From Frigidibacter albus (lineage in GTDB: Bacteria; Pseudomonadota; Alphaproteobacteria; Rhodobacterales; Rhodobacteraceae): a stretch of 64,000 bases of DNA. A program made the translations under genes and the position numbers. The notes beneath the pieces were generated by a model. The model made no database searches. It saw nothing but the letters and a program-made list of their open reading frames with translations, and was not told where the DNA came from. The DNA is taken from positions 1 through 64,000 of the forward strand of contig NZ_JAAAUC010000008.1 of assembly GCF_009908165.1 (NCBI RefSeq). Direction: 5' to 3'. This document shows positions 61,990 through 64,000 of this stretch, piece after piece. The first letter of the stretch is position 1. Every line of letters starts with the position of its first letter.

Positions 61990-62448
61990 TCACCCCAGCG
62001 GCCCCGGCCGCCGCTCCTCCGACAGCAGCACATTCGCCTCCACCTGTCCCACCCCCGGCAGCGTCATGATCCGCCGCCGCAGCACCCGCTCGAAATCGGC
62101 GATGTCGCGCGCCACCACCCGCAGGCGGTAGTCGAACAGCCCCAGCACATGCTGCACCACCTGCACCTCGGGGATCGCCGTCACCGCCCGCTCGAAATCA
62201 TCGAGGCTGACGCGGCCCTTGGTCGCCAGCTTGATCCCCAGGAACACCGTCACCCCGAAGCCAAGCGCCTCGCGGTTCAAGACCACGCGCTGCCCCCTCA
62301 GGATCCCCGCCTCCTCCAGCCGCCGGATCCGCCGCCAGGCGCCGGGCTGGCTCAGCCCAAGGCGCCGCCCCAGCGCCCCCGCGCTTTGCGTGGCATCCGC
62401 CGACAACGCCCGCAAAAGCGCCCGGTCGATATCATCCAGGTCGATCAT
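61990..62448 (-). CDS. Lrp/AsnC family regulator, first of two
   Basis: A 152-aa Lrp-type regulator: DLDDIDRALLRALSADATQS and GRRLGLSQPGAWRRIRRLEE form the helix-turn-helix, and VFLGIKLATKGRVSLDDFER with VVQHVLGLFDYRLRVVARDI is the amino-acid-binding RAM domain. Lrp proteins respond to amino acids and form octamers. Start MIDLDDID at 62448 has GGAG seven bases upstream. A second Lrp gene lies 88 bases upstream on the same strand, and ilvC is divergent beyond it. Confidence 0.9.
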   Translation of the reverse strand: MIDLDDIDRALLRALSADATQSAGALGRRLGLSQPGAWRRIRRLEEAGILRGQRVVLNREALGFGVTVFLGIKLATKGRVSLDDFERAVTAIPEVQVVQHVLGLFDYRLRVVARDIADFERVLRRRIMTLPGVGQVEANVLLSEERRPGPLG

Positions 62449-62460
62449 CGTTCTCTCCGG

Positions 62461-62523
62461 CATCATCTTCTTGCTGGCTGAAATATCCCGGGTGGGGTCT
62501 GGGGAGGGCAGCGTCCTCCCCAG
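62461..62523 (-). repeat. Hairpin-GGATATTT repeat, copy 6
   Basis: On the minus strand CTGGGGAGG pairs with CCTCCCCAG (62523-62515, 62507-62499), followed by ACCCCACCCGGGATATTT and the tail CAGCCAGCAAGAAGATGATG. It lies between two Lrp genes on the same strand. Confidence 0.7.
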
Positions 62524-62536
62524 CGGCCGGCCACAC

Positions 62537-62995
62537 TCACAACGGCAAACTCTCCGCCTCCTTGATGGTCGCAATCAGCATCAGCGCCTCGATATCGGCG
62601 ATATGCGGCAGGGTCAGGATGCGGCGGCGGTAGATCTCCTGATACTGGGCCATGTCGCGGGCGATCACGTTCAGCCGCACATCGACGCGGCCCAGGAAGG
62701 TCTCGATCCCGATCACCTCGGGCACCTCGCGCGCGGCGGCGATGAAGTCGTCAAAGGCCCGCGGATCGGTCTTATCGAGCGTGAAGCGCAGGCTGACCTC
62801 CACGCCGTAACCAAGCGCGCGCCAGTCGATCACCGCCTCCTGCCCGCGCAGGATGCCCTCGCTGCGCAGCCGCTCCAGCCGCCGCCAGCAAGTCGCGGTG
62901 GTCACCCCCGCCCGCCCGGCAAGGTCGGCGGTGGACAGCATCGGATCGGCCAGCAAATGGCGCAGGATGCGGCGGTCGGTATCGTCTGCAGACAT
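62537..62995 (-). CDS. Lrp/AsnC family regulator, second of two
   Basis: A 152-aa Lrp-type regulator: TDRRILRHLLADPMLSTADL, AGRAGVTTATCWRRLERLRS helix-turn-helix, and the RAM domain (DARAFDDFIAAAREVPEVIG-like, GRVDVRLNVIARDMAQYQEI). It is the paralog of the gene downstream and is divergent from ilvC, 125 bases away, so ilvC is its most plausible target. Confidence 0.9.
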   Translation of the reverse strand: MSADDTDRRILRHLLADPMLSTADLAGRAGVTTATCWRRLERLRSEGILRGQEAVIDWRALGYGVEVSLRFTLDKTDPRAFDDFIAAAREVPEVIGIETFLGRVDVRLNVIARDMAQYQEIYRRRILTLPHIADIEALMLIATIKEAESLPL

Positions 62996-63107
62996 TTTTC
63001 ACATATCGCTGTTTCGGCGCATGATCTTTGCCAGAACCCCGCGCATTCGTCAAACTTTGCAGCCCGCACATCGCACCACCGCCTATGATCCCCGCATCAC
63101 CTCCTGA

Positions 63108-64000
<893 letters not shown>

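Overview
The window is about 64 kb of GC-rich chromosome from an alphaproteobacterium, almost certainly Rhodobacterales (Rhodobacteraceae, close to Rhodobacter, Gemmobacter and relatives). This rests on gene content and order: an iscR-cysteine desulfurase-sufBCD-yip1-yip1-sufS operon, cytochrome c2, a stand-alone aa3 oxidase subunit I, an IscR that has lost the usual cysteine ligands, Irr-type ICE boxes, and intergenic hairpins followed by GGATATTT. No phage, plasmid or CRISPR module is seen. Apart from the IS scar at the left edge the sequence looks like core chromosome.

Layout. 1-1.44 kb: nested IS remnants (IS3 end, interrupted IS5-family copy, IS66 fragment, orphan 98-aa ORF). 1.6-4.9 kb: glycosyltransferase, cysE, response regulator, DUF1328 protein. 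5.0-8.75 kb: a bufferin-type copper RiPP operon (DUF2282 precursor, DUF692/MNIO oxidase, DUF2063 partner, DoxX), transcribed divergently from an ECF sigma factor (SigF type) and its NrsF anti-sigma; matching ECF promoters lie back to back between them. 8.8-13.6 kb: a Tat-type nitroreductase, then a four-gene overlapping gtr-like glycosylation operon. 13.8-22.9 kb: tRNA-Arg, an EEP phosphohydrolase and the isc-suf operon with two ICE boxes, one of them inside a gene. 22.9-32.9 kb: hydrolase, HD protein, icd, a collagen-like secreted protein, HWE kinase, two YitT proteins, an SMR transporter, typA, a MarR regulator. 33-41 kb: two VOC proteins, tRNA-Ser, and a co-directional cell-wall/DNA block (SPOR lipoprotein, D,D-carboxypeptidase, tmk, holB, tatD, MBL hydrolase, AEC transporter). 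41-46 kb: a polyamine-type ABC importer operon, then tRNA-Leu. 46-54 kb: a peptidoglycan-binding protein, lipB, cytochrome c2, ctaD, DUF2244, GFA and DUF2087 proteins, DUF3008, GatB/YqeY. 54-64 kb: carA, a GspE-N/GT2 fusion, a GntR regulator, pyrimidine nucleotidase, a UbiH-like monooxygenase, a Hint-domain protein, two Lrp regulators and the 5' part of ilvC.

How genes work together. The clearest systems are copper/metal stress (sigF-nrsF controlling bufABC-doxX), iron and oxidative stress control of Fe-S assembly (iscR, Irr-type boxes, suf genes), surface sugar modification (methyltransferase, GtrA, GtrB, GT-C protein), polyamine uptake, and respiratory electron flow from cytochrome c2 to the aa3 oxidase. 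The most interesting items are the SigF/bufferin locus with twin promoters, the intragenic ICE box written in rare codons, and the family of hairpin repeats with interchangeable tails.
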